Source: Bacteroidia bacterium (GTDB taxonomy: Bacteria > Bacteroidota > Bacteroidia > J057). From it: a DNA stretch of 64,000 nucleotides. The stretch is from positions 248,001 to 312,000 of the forward strand of contig JALEFZ010000088.1 of assembly GCA_022760475.1 (NCBI GenBank), in the 5' to 3' direction. The notes below the pieces were generated by a model that did not search any database, was not told the origin of the DNA, and worked only from the letters and a program-made list of their open reading frames with translations. Positions 1-8,840 of the stretch are shown here, one piece after another; positions within the stretch are counted from its first letter, which is position 1; each line of letters starts with the position of its first letter. The translations under genes and the position numbers were made by a program.

Positions 1-13
1 AAAAATAACTCGG

Positions 14-796
14 ATGAAGGATGGATGGAGAGTTTGGGTATTATGCTTTTTGATGGGACTGTCTACCTCATTTTCCCTGGGTCAAGACATGGCAGTGGAC
101 AGCACTACGCTTGATAGCATGGCAGTAGACTCAGGAGTCCAAAGGATTGTATATGTCTCCGACATGAGTTTTGGCAAATTGGCACCTTTGGAGGTCTTGA
201 TAGACCGGGCAATCGAGCACGCAGCCAGCTTGAATTTTCAGAATGAAATCCTTAGCGAACAGCGAATCAAATACAGAATTGAGCGTCGTCAATGGGCACA
301 GTTTCTCAGCCTACAGGCTCAGACATCCTATGGAACTGGCTCTGGTCTGACAGCCATTGACAATGGTACTGTGGTAGCCTCAAGGGTAACGAACCAAACC
401 AATTTGCTTTACAATGGAGGGGTGGCCTTGAAAATCAATCCTGAATACTGGCTTAACAGGAAGGATAACCTCAGGGTCCTGGAAGCTCAAATGGCTCAGA
501 CCAAGGCAACCAAACAAATGCTGATTCAACAGATCCGGGAGATTGTGGTGGAGCGCTATCAAGCTGTTATCAATAGCAATCGACTCGTCAGGCTACATGC
601 CCATGCACTGGAGAACAGCAGGATCGAACATGAGACTACCAAGTTATTTTACGAGAGAGGAGACATCACCATTTCTGAATTTGATGCTTCTCTCAGGTAT
701 TTGTCTGCAAATGAAGCCAAATATGAAAAGGCCAGGGGGGAGTATCACATGGCTTACAGGCTATTAAAAGAAATATGTGGAGGTAACCTGAACTAG
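14..796 (+). CDS. Short TolC-family outer-membrane factor (half-length)
   Basis: The 260-residue product has an N-terminal signal peptide ending near LGQ (residue 23). The mature part looks like a single OEP/TolC repeat: long amphipathic helices, a central stretch with alternating polar and hydrophobic residues likely to form outer-membrane strands, and the late helix containing ERGDITISEF, which resembles the RG-I/T-xxE signature of TolC proteins. Classical TolC proteins have two such repeats in roughly 420-480 residues, so this one has half. It lies 6 bp upstream of a Wzc/GNVR-like chain-length protein and two glycosyltransferases, so I infer a role in polysaccharide export rather than drug efflux. 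The reading frame is open to the window edge, but the signal peptide supports the ATG at 14. Confidence 0.6.
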   Translation: MKDGWRVWVLCFLMGLSTSFSLGQDMAVDSTTLDSMAVDSGVQRIVYVSDMSFGKLAPLEVLIDRAIEHAASLNFQNEILSEQRIKYRIERRQWAQFLSLQAQTSYGTGSGLTAIDNGTVVASRVTNQTNLLYNGGVALKINPEYWLNRKDNLRVLEAQMAQTKATKQMLIQQIREIVVERYQAVINSNRLVRLHAHALENSRIEHETTKLFYERGDITISEFDASLRYLSANEAKYEKARGEYHMAYRLLKEICGGNLN

Positions 797-802
797 TTTC
801 TC

Positions 803-3016
803 ATGAAAATCGCTGAAGTAATCCGTCTTATTGGGAAGAATTTTCCTTGGATCGCGTTTTGTGCGATCCTGTTGGCAGCTTTGGTGTTTAAGTTGACCGA
901 AAATGATAAGCCTGCCTATTCTTCTTCTACGCTCATAAATACAGGTTTTATTTCAGGCTATAGTCCGGAAAGGAATGCAGGAGGGAAAACCGACCAGGTA
1001 TATACCAATGCTGAAATAGAAAACCTCCTGAAACTGGCTGAAGCCTACGAAACCAAGCAGGAGATTGGTGTTCGCTTACTGGCAGAAATCTGCGTCAAGG
1101 GAGGAAAGGATAAAAAATTGATCAAGGAAAGAGGTTTAGATGAAATCAGGGAAGCACTGGGGCAGGATTTGATGGAGGAATTGACAGACATTACCTCCTA
1201 CCAAAAGACCCTTCAAAACTTGAAGAGGTACCGCGATAATGGAGAACGAAACAAGCTATACGAACTCCTTTATTCGTCAAATGACCTCGTAGGCGTCAAG
1301 CACCTCAAAGACCTGAAGGTAGAGCGCCAAGGACGAAGCGATGTTATCTCTGCCAAATATGCAACTTCCGATCCCGGAATATGCCAGCGGACATTGGAAA
1401 TTTTCATAGATATACTTTCCGAGAAACATCAAGACAACAAATACAGACAATCATCAGGGGTAGTGGATTACTTCCGGCAGGTAACAGATAATTCAGCCCT
1501 CCAACTTGAGCGAGCTGAATTGAAACTCAAGAACTTCCGGGAATCCAATAATGTCATCAACTACTACGAACAGACCCGATTCATTGCGCATAAGCGTGAG
1601 GACATCAAAGAAAAATACGATGAAGAACGTATGATTTTGGCTGCTGCTGATTCTGTCGTCAGGGCCTTGGAAGATGAAATGAGTGCCCGGATAGATCTGG
1701 GAACCCTGAATCAAAACATTGGTATCCTTAGGGATTCTTTATCGTTGTTGTCAGAGCAAATGGCTGTATATCAGCTCAGTGGATTGGATTCAGCTCAATC
1801 TCAAGCAGACTACTTGAGGGTAGAAGAATCCTATAACCGGCTGCGAAAGTCTGTATCCAAATACAATTTTGAGGTGGCGAGCATCCAAAGCACTCCTAAA
1901 GGGGCAGAATTGGAGAAAATCATAGAAAAGTGGTTGATGAACATCATCACCATGGAGGAAACCCGAGCAAAAATCAGGATTGTGAAGGAGAGGATGGAAT
2001 CTTTTGATGAAGTCTACGCGCAGTTTGCCCCCTTGGGATCAAACATCAAGAAGCTGGAGAGGGAAATTTATATCAAAGAAGAAGACTACCTTCAGAACCT
2101 GCATAGCCTTAACATGGCCATTTTACACCAGCAAAGCATGATGATGTCTACAGATTTGACCATCATCGACAAACCCATTTATCCTACAGATCCAGATCCA
2201 TCCCAAAGGGTAATGTTGGTTGCGGTGGCTTTCATCGCAGGCTGTACCCTTTCAACGGGCTTCATCTTTGGCCTGGCATACTTCGACAGATCCATAAAAT
2301 CTCCCGAAATCGCTTCAAAAGAGACAGGCCTGGAAGTATTGGGTGCGCTTCCCAAGTTTCCCCCAGAGAAGAAAAAGTCAAGGGTAGATTATACCTATTT
2401 GAAAGAGAGAACGATTGGTTTGATCCTTCAACAGCTCTACATGGATCTAAAGCTTACTGAAAAGCATAAGCGGCCTCTTAGAATCCTGATTTTGAGTATG
2501 CGGCAGGGGGAGGGTAAATCATTCCTCGGCGGCATGATGGTTAACAGACTCAGGAAGTATGGCAAGGAAGTAGTTTACCTCGCTCCAGAGAAAGAAACCA
2601 ATGATGAGGTGATGCAGGATGAAAATAATTTTATATATGCCATCCACCACAACCTCTATTCTGCCATGAAGGAAGAGGATTTGGTAGGTGAACCCATGGC
2701 GAATTGGAAGAGTGCGGATTTCCTCTTCACTGAGTTACCTCCATTGTTGGAACAAGCCTTTCCGGTAGAAATCCTGAAACAGGCAGACTACATCATTCAG
2801 ATATGCCGAGCCAACAGGGTTTGGTCAAACGCAGACAAAAAAATGCTCCTGAAGATTCAGGAGACAGGCACCCTTCCCATGACCTTGTTGCTCAATGGAA
2901 CCGAGAACTATCACCTGGAATCCATCATTGGTGAGATTCCAAGGAAGCGTTCGGTTTTTCGAAGGATGCTCAAAAGGTTCTTAACATTCGATTTTTATTC
3001 TAAAAAAAGTATTTGA
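803..3016 (+). CDS. Exopolysaccharide chain-length/export protein, Wzc/GNVR type, with degenerate BY-kinase domain
   Basis: The 737-residue inner-membrane protein has the polysaccharide co-polymerase layout: a TM segment at about residues 14-31, a long periplasmic coiled-coil region, a second TM at about 470-493 just after a Pro-rich PTDPDPSQR segment, then a cytoplasmic domain. The cytoplasmic domain has a BY-kinase-like Walker A (GEGKS at 569-573). Where Walker A' normally reads hhhDxDxR the sequence is VVYLAPEKE, and where Walker B normally ends in DxPP it is FTELPP. There is no C-terminal Tyr cluster. The protein probably controls chain length or export and may not autophosphorylate. Its TGA overlaps the next gene's ATG by one base, showing coupling to the downstream glycosyltransferase. 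Confidence 0.8.
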   Translation: MKIAEVIRLIGKNFPWIAFCAILLAALVFKLTENDKPAYSSSTLINTGFISGYSPERNAGGKTDQVYTNAEIENLLKLAEAYETKQEIGVRLLAEICVKGGKDKKLIKERGLDEIREALGQDLMEELTDITSYQKTLQNLKRYRDNGERNKLYELLYSSNDLVGVKHLKDLKVERQGRSDVISAKYATSDPGICQRTLEIFIDILSEKHQDNKYRQSSGVVDYFRQVTDNSALQLERAELKLKNFRESNNVINYYEQTRFIAHKREDIKEKYDEERMILAAADSVVRALEDEMSARIDLGTLNQNIGILRDSLSLLSEQMAVYQLSGLDSAQSQADYLRVEESYNRLRKSVSKYNFEVASIQSTPKGAELEKIIEKWLMNIITMEETRAKIRIVKERMESFDEVYAQFAPLGSNIKKLEREIYIKEEDYLQNLHSLNMAILHQQSMMMSTDLTIIDKPIYPTDPDPSQRVMLVAVAFIAGCTLSTGFIFGLAYFDRSIKSPEIASKETGLEVLGALPKFPPEKKKSRVDYTYLKERTIGLILQQLYMDLKLTEKHKRPLRILILSMRQGEGKSFLGGMMVNRLRKYGKEVVYLAPEKETNDEVMQDENNFIYAIHHNLYSAMKEEDLVGEPMANWKSADFLFTELPPLLEQAFPVEILKQADYIIQICRANRVWSNADKKMLLKIQETGTLPMTLLLNGTENYHLESIIGEIPRKRSVFRRMLKRFLTFDFYSKKSI

Positions 3017-4239
3017 TGGCAGTTTCCTCTTCCCAATCCCTGCTTGTGGTAGGCTTCCCTTCTTGGAAGGACGACTATGTAAAGTCGACGCTTTTGCTAT
3101 GCACAGAGTTAGCCAGGGATTTCAAACTGCTTTATGTGGAGTACCCTTATACCTGGAAGGATGTGGCCATGGGAATGATTGGGAAAAAAGAAAGGCCGGT
3201 AAATCGGATCATGGGTTGGGAGTCCAGGCTTAGAAAGGTGGAAACCTATCATGGAGCAACACTGCATGTGCTGACATTGCCCCCTATTCTTCCGATCAAT
3301 TGGATCAACAACAAGGAATTGTTCTATCGAATGGCAGAGCTCAATGCTAAAACAGCAAAGAGAAGCATTTTGAAAACGCTCTACACCCTGGATATGGAAT
3401 CTCCTATCATGGTCAATGCCTTCAATCCCTTTTTGGGTAAGGATCTTCAAGGGAAGTTGGGGGAAAGCCTCTCAATTTATTATTGCTACGATGAGATAGG
3501 ACATGCCAGGTGGGCAGGAAAGTATGGGAAAATGCTTGAAAATGAGCTTTTGCAAAAGGTAGATGGTCTGATTTGTAGCTCTGTACCCCTAATGGAAGAG
3601 CGTCAAAAAATTCAGCCCAATGCCTATGTAGTCAAGAATGGAGTCTATGTAGAGAATTTTACCAAAGCGATAAAACTGCGCAAAAATTCTCCCCATGAAA
3701 GCCTGACGATGGGGTATTGGGGTGCCATTGATGACCGAATGGATTTTGAGTTGCTGGACTACTGTTTGGCAGCCTTCCCTTCCAGCGAACTGCTCTTGGT
3801 TGGAGGCATCCATGATGCAGTAAAAGGGCATCCTTTATTGGAGCATCCCAGGGTGAATTGTGTCGGGTCGCAGCCTCCAAGTGAGATTTATTCCTTTGCT
3901 GCCAAAATGGACGTAGGGCTGATTCCTTTTGTCAAGAATGGGTTTACCAAAGGCATCTACCCCATGAAAATAAATGAGTACATGGCTGCAGGCATGCCTG
4001 TGGTCAGTACCAATTTTGGAGATCTGTCCGACTTTGATGACTCAGCTTGCGTGGCCAATAATGAAGAAGAATTTGTAGAAGGAATCAAAACCTTCTCCAT
4101 TCAAAATTCCCCTGAAGACATTCAAAAACGCCTTGAAATCGCACTCAGTAATTCTTGGCAAGAGCGAGGAAGGGCTTTTTCAAGTATTCTAAAATCCTTG
4201 AAAAAGCGTGAAAAGGAGTTGCTAAGCCAGGAGTTCTAA
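3016..4239 (+). CDS. GT-B glycosyltransferase, TuaH-like
   Basis: This 407-residue cytoplasmic enzyme resembles group 1 glycosyltransferases of the TuaH type. It has a YYCYDE motif near residues 154-159, followed by a segment in which the acceptor-domain helix LLQKVDGLICSS precedes a VKNGVYVENF turn, and a C-terminal nucleotide-sugar region with GIYPMKINEYMAAGMPVVST. I place the start at the ATG at 3016, which overlaps the upstream stop by one base (TGATG), and not at the TTG one codon earlier. It belongs to the exopolysaccharide operon and presumably adds one sugar to the lipid-linked repeat unit. Donor and acceptor cannot be read from sequence. Confidence 0.8.
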   Translation: MAVSSSQSLLVVGFPSWKDDYVKSTLLLCTELARDFKLLYVEYPYTWKDVAMGMIGKKERPVNRIMGWESRLRKVETYHGATLHVLTLPPILPINWINNKELFYRMAELNAKTAKRSILKTLYTLDMESPIMVNAFNPFLGKDLQGKLGESLSIYYCYDEIGHARWAGKYGKMLENELLQKVDGLICSSVPLMEERQKIQPNAYVVKNGVYVENFTKAIKLRKNSPHESLTMGYWGAIDDRMDFELLDYCLAAFPSSELLLVGGIHDAVKGHPLLEHPRVNCVGSQPPSEIYSFAAKMDVGLIPFVKNGFTKGIYPMKINEYMAAGMPVVSTNFGDLSDFDDSACVANNEEEFVEGIKTFSIQNSPEDIQKRLEIALSNSWQERGRAFSSILKSLKKREKELLSQEF

Positions 4240-4259
4240 CATCATTTAATGGAAGAATT

Positions 4260-5414
4260 ATGAAAATTGGAATAGAAGCCCAGCGAATTTTTAGGTCCCA
4301 TAAGCATGGAATGGATGTCGTGGTACTTGAATTGATCAAGCAGATTCAAACCCTGGATAAGGTAAACGAATACGTGGTATTTGTAAAAAATGGACCTGAT
4401 GACCAATGCCTAAAGGAAACTGAAAACGTAAAGATTCAGATAGTCGGTGGGCTTTCTTATCCCGACTGGGAGCAAGTTTCACTTCCACGCGAAGTCAAAA
4501 AAAGCGGCATAGATCTATTGCACATGACTTCCAATACTGCTCCGGTCAGAAAAACGCTACCTACACTGATTACCCTCCATGACATCATTTACCTGGAGAG
4601 GGTCAGCTTTTCTGGTACTGCCTATCAAAACTTTGGGAATCTCTACAGGAGATGGAACGTCCCAAGGGTGGTGAAGAAGGCAGATCGAATCATTACTGTT
4701 TCCAATTTTGAAAAGCATAACATCCTAAGGAGAATGCCGGAGCTCGAAGGGAAACTGGATGTCGTACTCAATGGAGTCAGCCCAATCTTTAGGCGTTTTT
4801 CCCCCAGCGACCTTGAGCTTCGCTTTGTACAGTCCAGTTATAACCTTCCCGATGAATTTATATTCTTCCTTGGAAACATGGCTCCCAAAAAGAACATGAA
4901 GGGAGTTTTAAAGGCTTATGCTGGATATCTCTCCAAAGCAGGACAAACTTTGCCACTCGTCATGGCAGAAACCAATGAAACTGAGCTAAAGGGAGTTTTA
5001 AAGGAATTGGATCTTCTTGAGATTGAGGACAAGATACAATTGATGGGCTATGTGCCGCAGAAGTTCCTGCCAGCCATGTATGCCTCCTGCAAAATATTCC
5101 TGTATCCCTCTCTTCGAGAAAGTTTCGGTATGCCCATAGTTGAAGCCATGGCTTGCGGAGCTCCCGTTATCACCTCGGATACTTCATCCATGCCAGAGGT
5201 CGCAGGGGGAGCAGCGCTGCTCGTAGATCCATTTAAACCGAAAGAAATACAGGCTGCACTCGAAAAAGTCCTTGCAAATGAGGGGCTTAGGGTAGACCTG
5301 ATAAACAAAGGTTTAGAGAATGCCGGACGTTTCAGCTGGACCCTGCATGCGGAAAAAGTAATCCAATTATATAAGGCCATTCTTGGAGAAAAGGTGCCCT
5401 CTACCATGACTTAA
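4260..5414 (+). CDS. GT4-family glycosyltransferase (mannosyltransferase-like)
   Basis: The 384-residue retaining GT-B enzyme has the N-terminal domain typical of WbaZ/MtfB-like transferases (MKIGIEAQRIFR, then LITLHDIIYLE) and a C-terminal GT4 domain. The donor-site EX7E motif is visible as E287 and E295 in ESFGMPIVEAMACG, with the FLGNMAPKKN segment before it. It starts 20 bp after the preceding glycosyltransferase and closes the operon running from position 14. GT4 enzymes of this type use GDP-mannose or related nucleotide sugars. The actual donor is not determinable here. Confidence 0.85.
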   Translation: MKIGIEAQRIFRSHKHGMDVVVLELIKQIQTLDKVNEYVVFVKNGPDDQCLKETENVKIQIVGGLSYPDWEQVSLPREVKKSGIDLLHMTSNTAPVRKTLPTLITLHDIIYLERVSFSGTAYQNFGNLYRRWNVPRVVKKADRIITVSNFEKHNILRRMPELEGKLDVVLNGVSPIFRRFSPSDLELRFVQSSYNLPDEFIFFLGNMAPKKNMKGVLKAYAGYLSKAGQTLPLVMAETNETELKGVLKELDLLEIEDKIQLMGYVPQKFLPAMYASCKIFLYPSLRESFGMPIVEAMACGAPVITSDTSSMPEVAGGAALLVDPFKPKEIQAALEKVLANEGLRVDLINKGLENAGRFSWTLHAEKVIQLYKAILGEKVPSTMT

Positions 5415-5441
5415 ATCCACCAACAGTGAAACACTACCAAA

Positions 5442-5463
5442 TATCGAAGCAACTGGTTCGATA
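5442..5463. promoter_or_regulatory. Inverted repeat between glycosyltransferase and LruC gene
   Basis: Two 7-base arms (5442-5448 and 5457-5463) are perfect reverse complements around an 8-base spacer. There is no strong T-run afterwards, so it could be a weak terminator for the polysaccharide operon or an operator for the LruC lipoprotein gene that starts 58 bp later. Confidence 0.3.
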
Positions 5464-5521
5464 ATCGAAATTTTATCCCATGTTTTTACTCAAATCTGCT
5501 TAATGCAGGAAAATTAAGAAA

Positions 5522-7546
5522 ATGCTACAGAAAATAATATTACCGCTCTTCCTAGTCTTAATGCTTTCTTCATGTGTACCAGACAGCATGAAGCCAACTC
5601 CCGGCTCTACCGATCTTGAGGTTGATGCCAATTTTGATTTTCAGACGACTCAAGAAGTTTCCTTGAACATGCAATTCAACGATGCCCAGGGAAATGCATT
5701 CACAAAAACTCCCGTAAAGGTATGGAACGGAAATCCCTTTAAAGGTGCTGATCTTATCTTTAAAGGATTTACTGATGATGAGGGGAACTTAAAAGCCAAT
5801 TTAATTTTGCCTATGCGAATTGAAGAGCTGGTAATAGATCCCGATCAGATGGGGCTTAAGAGAAATGTAAGAATCCCAATAGAGGGGTCTTCTGTTTCCT
5901 ACACCACCAGTGGATTCGACGATGAGAATGAAAACTATGAGCAGGAATACAATCCTGACGGAAGCGTGAAAAAGAGAGTAGCTGCTACCAACGCTGCTTC
6001 TTTGTCTTACATGGGAACTTACAACTCAAGCGGTGTACCCAATTATCTTGAGCCCACCAGAGATGTAATTGGATCTGATCTATTAAGTTTCATCAATTCC
6101 TCTTTACCCGAAGGCTTTCCTGTACCCACTTACCACCCAAGATACCTTGACAATACCAATAAGATTAACTTGGATATAGATAGCACAGCAGATGTTTGGA
6201 TTACTTTTGTCCATGAAGGTGCAGGCTGGAGAAACACGGTTGGTTTCTACACCTACCCTACGAATAATCCCCCTCAAATCGAAGATGACCTTAATTCATT
6301 GAACGTCATTTTCCCCAACTACTCATTTCAGGGAGGTGGTGGAGGATTGATTTCTGGAGATAAAGTGTATCTCGGAAGGCATGAGGCTGGTACCTCTATT
6401 GGGTTCTTCTTGATTGCAAATGCATGGGATGGCCAAAGTCAATCCGTAGGCAATGGTTATTACAGGATCTTCTCTAATAAAAACTTGAATCCAGAAACCG
6501 ATGTTACCAAACAACAGCACAACGTCCTTCTGTATGATGATGTGAATGAATTGTTCCTGATTGGTTTTGAAGACATTAACAGAGAGTCACCCAGTTGTGA
6601 TCAAGATTTCAACGATGCCGTATTTTACGTAACTGCCAACCCGATTACAGCAGTCAACACCCAGAATGTAGCACCCATCGACAAACCTGGTGATTCAGAC
6701 TCTGATGGGGTGTCAGATGTATACGATGATTTCCCAAATGATCCGAACCTGGCTTACAAGAACCATTATCCAAGCGCAAATACCTATGGCACCCTTGCCT
6801 TTGAAGACCTTTGGCCTAATACTGGAGATTACGACTTCAATGACTTGGTGGCTGATTACAAGTTCACCTACAGATTGAATCCTGTCAACGAAATTGTATC
6901 TATGGAGGCTGAGTTTGTGATCCAGGCAATAGGAGCCGGTTTCCACAATGGGTTTGGCTTCGAAACCAACTTAGCACCCAGCGATATTGCCTCAGTAACA
7001 GGAAATTTGATTCAGAAGAACTACATCAATTTGAACGCCAACGGCACTGAGTCAGGACAAAGTAAGGCCGTAATTATCGTTACAGACGATTGTTACAACA
7101 GCTTCGCCAAGAATGGAGGCTTCGTAAATACGGTTGCTGCCGACCCATACATTACTCCAGATACAATCCGCGTCAATATTGAGTTTTCAGGTACTAAAAC
7201 CTATGCACAGATTGGGTCTGCTCCATACAATCCATTCCTGATAATCAATGGCACACGTGGAAAAGAAGTGCATTTACCTGCTTACACACCCACAGATCTT
7301 GCAGATGCAACTTTATTTGGTACGGGAGAAGATGGCACCAACATCAGCCAAAGCATTTACTACAAATCACCCGGGAATCTTCCTTGGGGAATGAACCTGC
7401 CCGAAAAATTTGTCTACCCAGTTGAAGGAGAACACATCAGTGGTGCCCACTTGAAGTTCATCCCATGGGTAAACAGCTCAGGCTTCAGTTTCATGGATTG
7501 GTACCAGCCACAGACTGACTACAGAGACGAGAATAAGCTGTATTAA
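5522..7546 (+). CDS. LruC domain-containing surface lipoprotein
   Basis: The 674-residue protein begins with a lipoprotein signal peptide whose lipobox is LSSC, with lipidated Cys at residue 18. The middle (about residues 210-370) has the DUF4114-like pattern seen with LruC proteins, ending in DQDFNDAVFYV. At about residue 394 an acidic DSDSDGVSDVYDDFPND segment is the LruC calcium-loop-like hallmark, followed by the YPSANTYGTLAFEDLWP and GDYDFNDLV segments and a DUF4842-like C-terminal domain. Such proteins are anchored in the outer membrane of Bacteroidota and Leptospira and their function is unknown. It follows the polysaccharide genes but after a 107-bp gap containing an inverted repeat, so it is probably a separate unit. 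Confidence 0.85.
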   Translation: MLQKIILPLFLVLMLSSCVPDSMKPTPGSTDLEVDANFDFQTTQEVSLNMQFNDAQGNAFTKTPVKVWNGNPFKGADLIFKGFTDDEGNLKANLILPMRIEELVIDPDQMGLKRNVRIPIEGSSVSYTTSGFDDENENYEQEYNPDGSVKKRVAATNAASLSYMGTYNSSGVPNYLEPTRDVIGSDLLSFINSSLPEGFPVPTYHPRYLDNTNKINLDIDSTADVWITFVHEGAGWRNTVGFYTYPTNNPPQIEDDLNSLNVIFPNYSFQGGGGGLISGDKVYLGRHEAGTSIGFFLIANAWDGQSQSVGNGYYRIFSNKNLNPETDVTKQQHNVLLYDDVNELFLIGFEDINRESPSCDQDFNDAVFYVTANPITAVNTQNVAPIDKPGDSDSDGVSDVYDDFPNDPNLAYKNHYPSANTYGTLAFEDLWPNTGDYDFNDLVADYKFTYRLNPVNEIVSMEAEFVIQAIGAGFHNGFGFETNLAPSDIASVTGNLIQKNYINLNANGTESGQSKAVIIVTDDCYNSFAKNGGFVNTVAADPYITPDTIRVNIEFSGTKTYAQIGSAPYNPFLIINGTRGKEVHLPAYTPTDLADATLFGTGEDGTNISQSIYYKSPGNLPWGMNLPEKFVYPVEGEHISGAHLKFIPWVNSSGFSFMDWYQPQTDYRDENKLY

Positions 7547-7571
7547 ATTTACCCAAAATAACCCTGTTTTT

Positions 7572-7609
7572 AGGCTGGAGCTTCAGAGTTTCAGCCTTTA
7601 CCTTTTTTT
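7572..7609 (+). terminator. Rho-independent terminator of the LruC gene
   Basis: A 9-bp stem including G-U pairs (7572-7580 with 7589-7597) is followed by a T-rich tail at 7602-7609. It lies 26 bp after the LruC stop codon. Confidence 0.55.
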
Positions 7610-7855
7610 AATCTGACCGTTAATACCTGAAATCGACACTTTCCTACCCTTGATCGAATTAATCCCTCAGTCCTGGAAATGAAGGAGTATTTTTAAGAAG
7701 TAATTAGGGGATTACTATTGATTATTCGTGCAAGAAGGCGAATTGGGAAGTCCCAAAGCTCGTGCTTGGGAGTTGAATTGGAGTCGGCGTACCTGTTTTT
7801 TCCTATGGCTCCATTCATTTATCATTCTTTACACCACCCTTTTCGTGTAAGTTTT
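7610..7855 (+). other. Gene-free stretch, possible small RNA
   Basis: No convincing protein is encoded between the LruC terminator and a second plus-strand terminator at 7856-7890. The stretch holds two local hairpins: TTGGG/CCCAA arms at 7743-7747 and 7752-7756, and a 6-bp stem at 7829-7834 with 7845-7850. Two separate plus-strand terminators with only this DNA between them suggest an independent short transcript. No promoter could be identified with confidence. Confidence 0.3.
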
Positions 7856-7890
7856 GGGATACCTGCGACGGGTATCCCTTTTATTCTTTT
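7856..7890 (+). terminator. Strong plus-strand intrinsic terminator
   Basis: The arms 7856-7863 and 7871-7878 form a perfect 8-bp GC-rich stem with a 7-base loop, followed by TTTTATTCTTTT on the plus strand. It overlaps the 3' end of the convergent hpt gene and would protect hpt from antisense transcription. It is oriented for a plus-strand transcript although the nearest plus-strand gene ended 310 bp earlier. Confidence 0.65.
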
Positions 7891-8423
7891 AATTGGTAAA
7901 TGCTTCGCAACTCTCTTCCTTGTTGGGCATAGTCAAGCCCATAGCCCACTACAAATGCACCTGGTATTTCAAAGCCTATATAATCAGGGGGATAACTTCC
8001 TTTAAACTTCTCAGGCTTATAGAGTAAACTCACCAGTTTTATGGAGCTTGGGGCCAATTTCTGGACTTCATCAATGAAATATCCTACGGTATAGCCTGTT
8101 TCGACTATATCTTCAATCAGGATAATGTCTCGTCCTTCCACATCCACTTCGAGGCCCAGGAGTAGCTGTGCATCCTTGGAACTACTCATCGAATTGCCAT
8201 AGGTTGATATCCTGATAAACTGGATTTCAGGTTCAATGTGGAGATTTCTGACCAGGTCAGCGGCAAACATAAAGGCTCCATTCAAGACAACAATCATTAA
8301 TGGAGATTTACCGTGATAGTCCCTGTTTACTTCTGCTGCAACTTCAACAATGCGTTTTTGAATATCTATTTCTGATATGTAGGGTACGAACTCCTTATCC
8401 TTAATTTTTACTATTCCTTCCAT
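7881..8423 (-). CDS. hpt: Hypoxanthine phosphoribosyltransferase
   Basis: This 180-residue cytoplasmic enzyme converts hypoxanthine (and usually guanine) plus PRPP to IMP or GMP in purine salvage. The PRPP-binding loop is IEDIVETGYT (family consensus VEDIxDTGxT), the early LNGAFMFAADL segment forms the pyrophosphate-binding loop, and FVVGYGLDYAQ near the C-terminus is the conserved Mg/PPi-contact region. Length is normal for the family. It is transcribed divergently from a purF-type gene 417 bp away, which places purine salvage next to de novo synthesis. Confidence 0.92.
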   Translation of the reverse strand: MEGIVKIKDKEFVPYISEIDIQKRIVEVAAEVNRDYHGKSPLMIVVLNGAFMFAADLVRNLHIEPEIQFIRISTYGNSMSSSKDAQLLLGLEVDVEGRDIILIEDIVETGYTVGYFIDEVQKLAPSSIKLVSLLYKPEKFKGSYPPDYIGFEIPGAFVVGYGLDYAQQGRELRSIYQLKE

Positions 8424-8746
8424 ACTTTGAGGATGCTTTATTCGAAACTACCATAAATGATGCACAAAAGCACATCAGGAGAAACTGTTTCTTTGAGCTT
8501 TTGGACAATAAAGTGGCTGATTTTTTTTCATTGAATAATGGAAGAGAATGTAGGAAGTGCAGGGCTCATTAGGGAGGAATTTTCTTGCTTATGAGTGTCT
8601 TATTCAGGACAGACTAATATATCGAACTTTATTCATGGAATGGAGTTGACGGCTTAATGGGCTAAGATTTTTCTTAACTATCCACCATGATTGAAGGAAT
8701 GTGGAAATTTTAAGGCCTAAAACAAAAGTGAAAAATTGTTTTTTAT
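8424..8746. other. Divergent intergenic region hpt / purF
   Basis: The stretch is AT-rich with no supportable gene. It should contain both promoters. I could not find a clean TTG-N19-TAnnTTTG Bacteroidota promoter on either strand. Confidence 0.4.
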
Positions 8747-8766
8747 GTGACAATTCGGCTTGTCAC
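8747..8766. promoter_or_regulatory. Palindromic putative operator upstream of purF
   Basis: Two 7-base arms (8747-8753 and 8760-8766) are exact reverse complements around a 6-base spacer, 75 bp upstream of the purF start codon. The shape suits a dimeric transcription factor (half-site GTGACAA). It could also be an RNA hairpin in the leader. Which regulator would bind is unknown. Confidence 0.4.
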
Positions 8767-8840
8767 CTGTAGAGGTATTTTTCGTATCCAATTGTGAATG
8801 CTGTTATGTATCTTTACAGAATAAATCTATTTATAGAAAC

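Noticed and set aside
3013-3015. TTG as the start of the TuaH-like glycosyltransferase
   Set aside because: The adjacent ATG at 3016 overlaps the upstream stop in the usual TGATG arrangement.
4904-5008. Short repeated segment in the GT4 gene coding for KGVLK twice
   Set aside because: It is about 16 bases, within coding sequence and likely chance or local codon similarity.
7718-8005. Plus-strand open frame of 95 residues
   Set aside because: Its composition is unlike a real protein, its second half is antisense to hpt, and it crosses a strong terminator.
8760-8840. Upstream in-frame extension of purF beginning with TTG
   Set aside because: It lies on the palindromic site, begins with a rare start codon and adds residues not expected at the N-terminus of the glutaminase domain; the GTG at 8841 gives the expected N-terminus.
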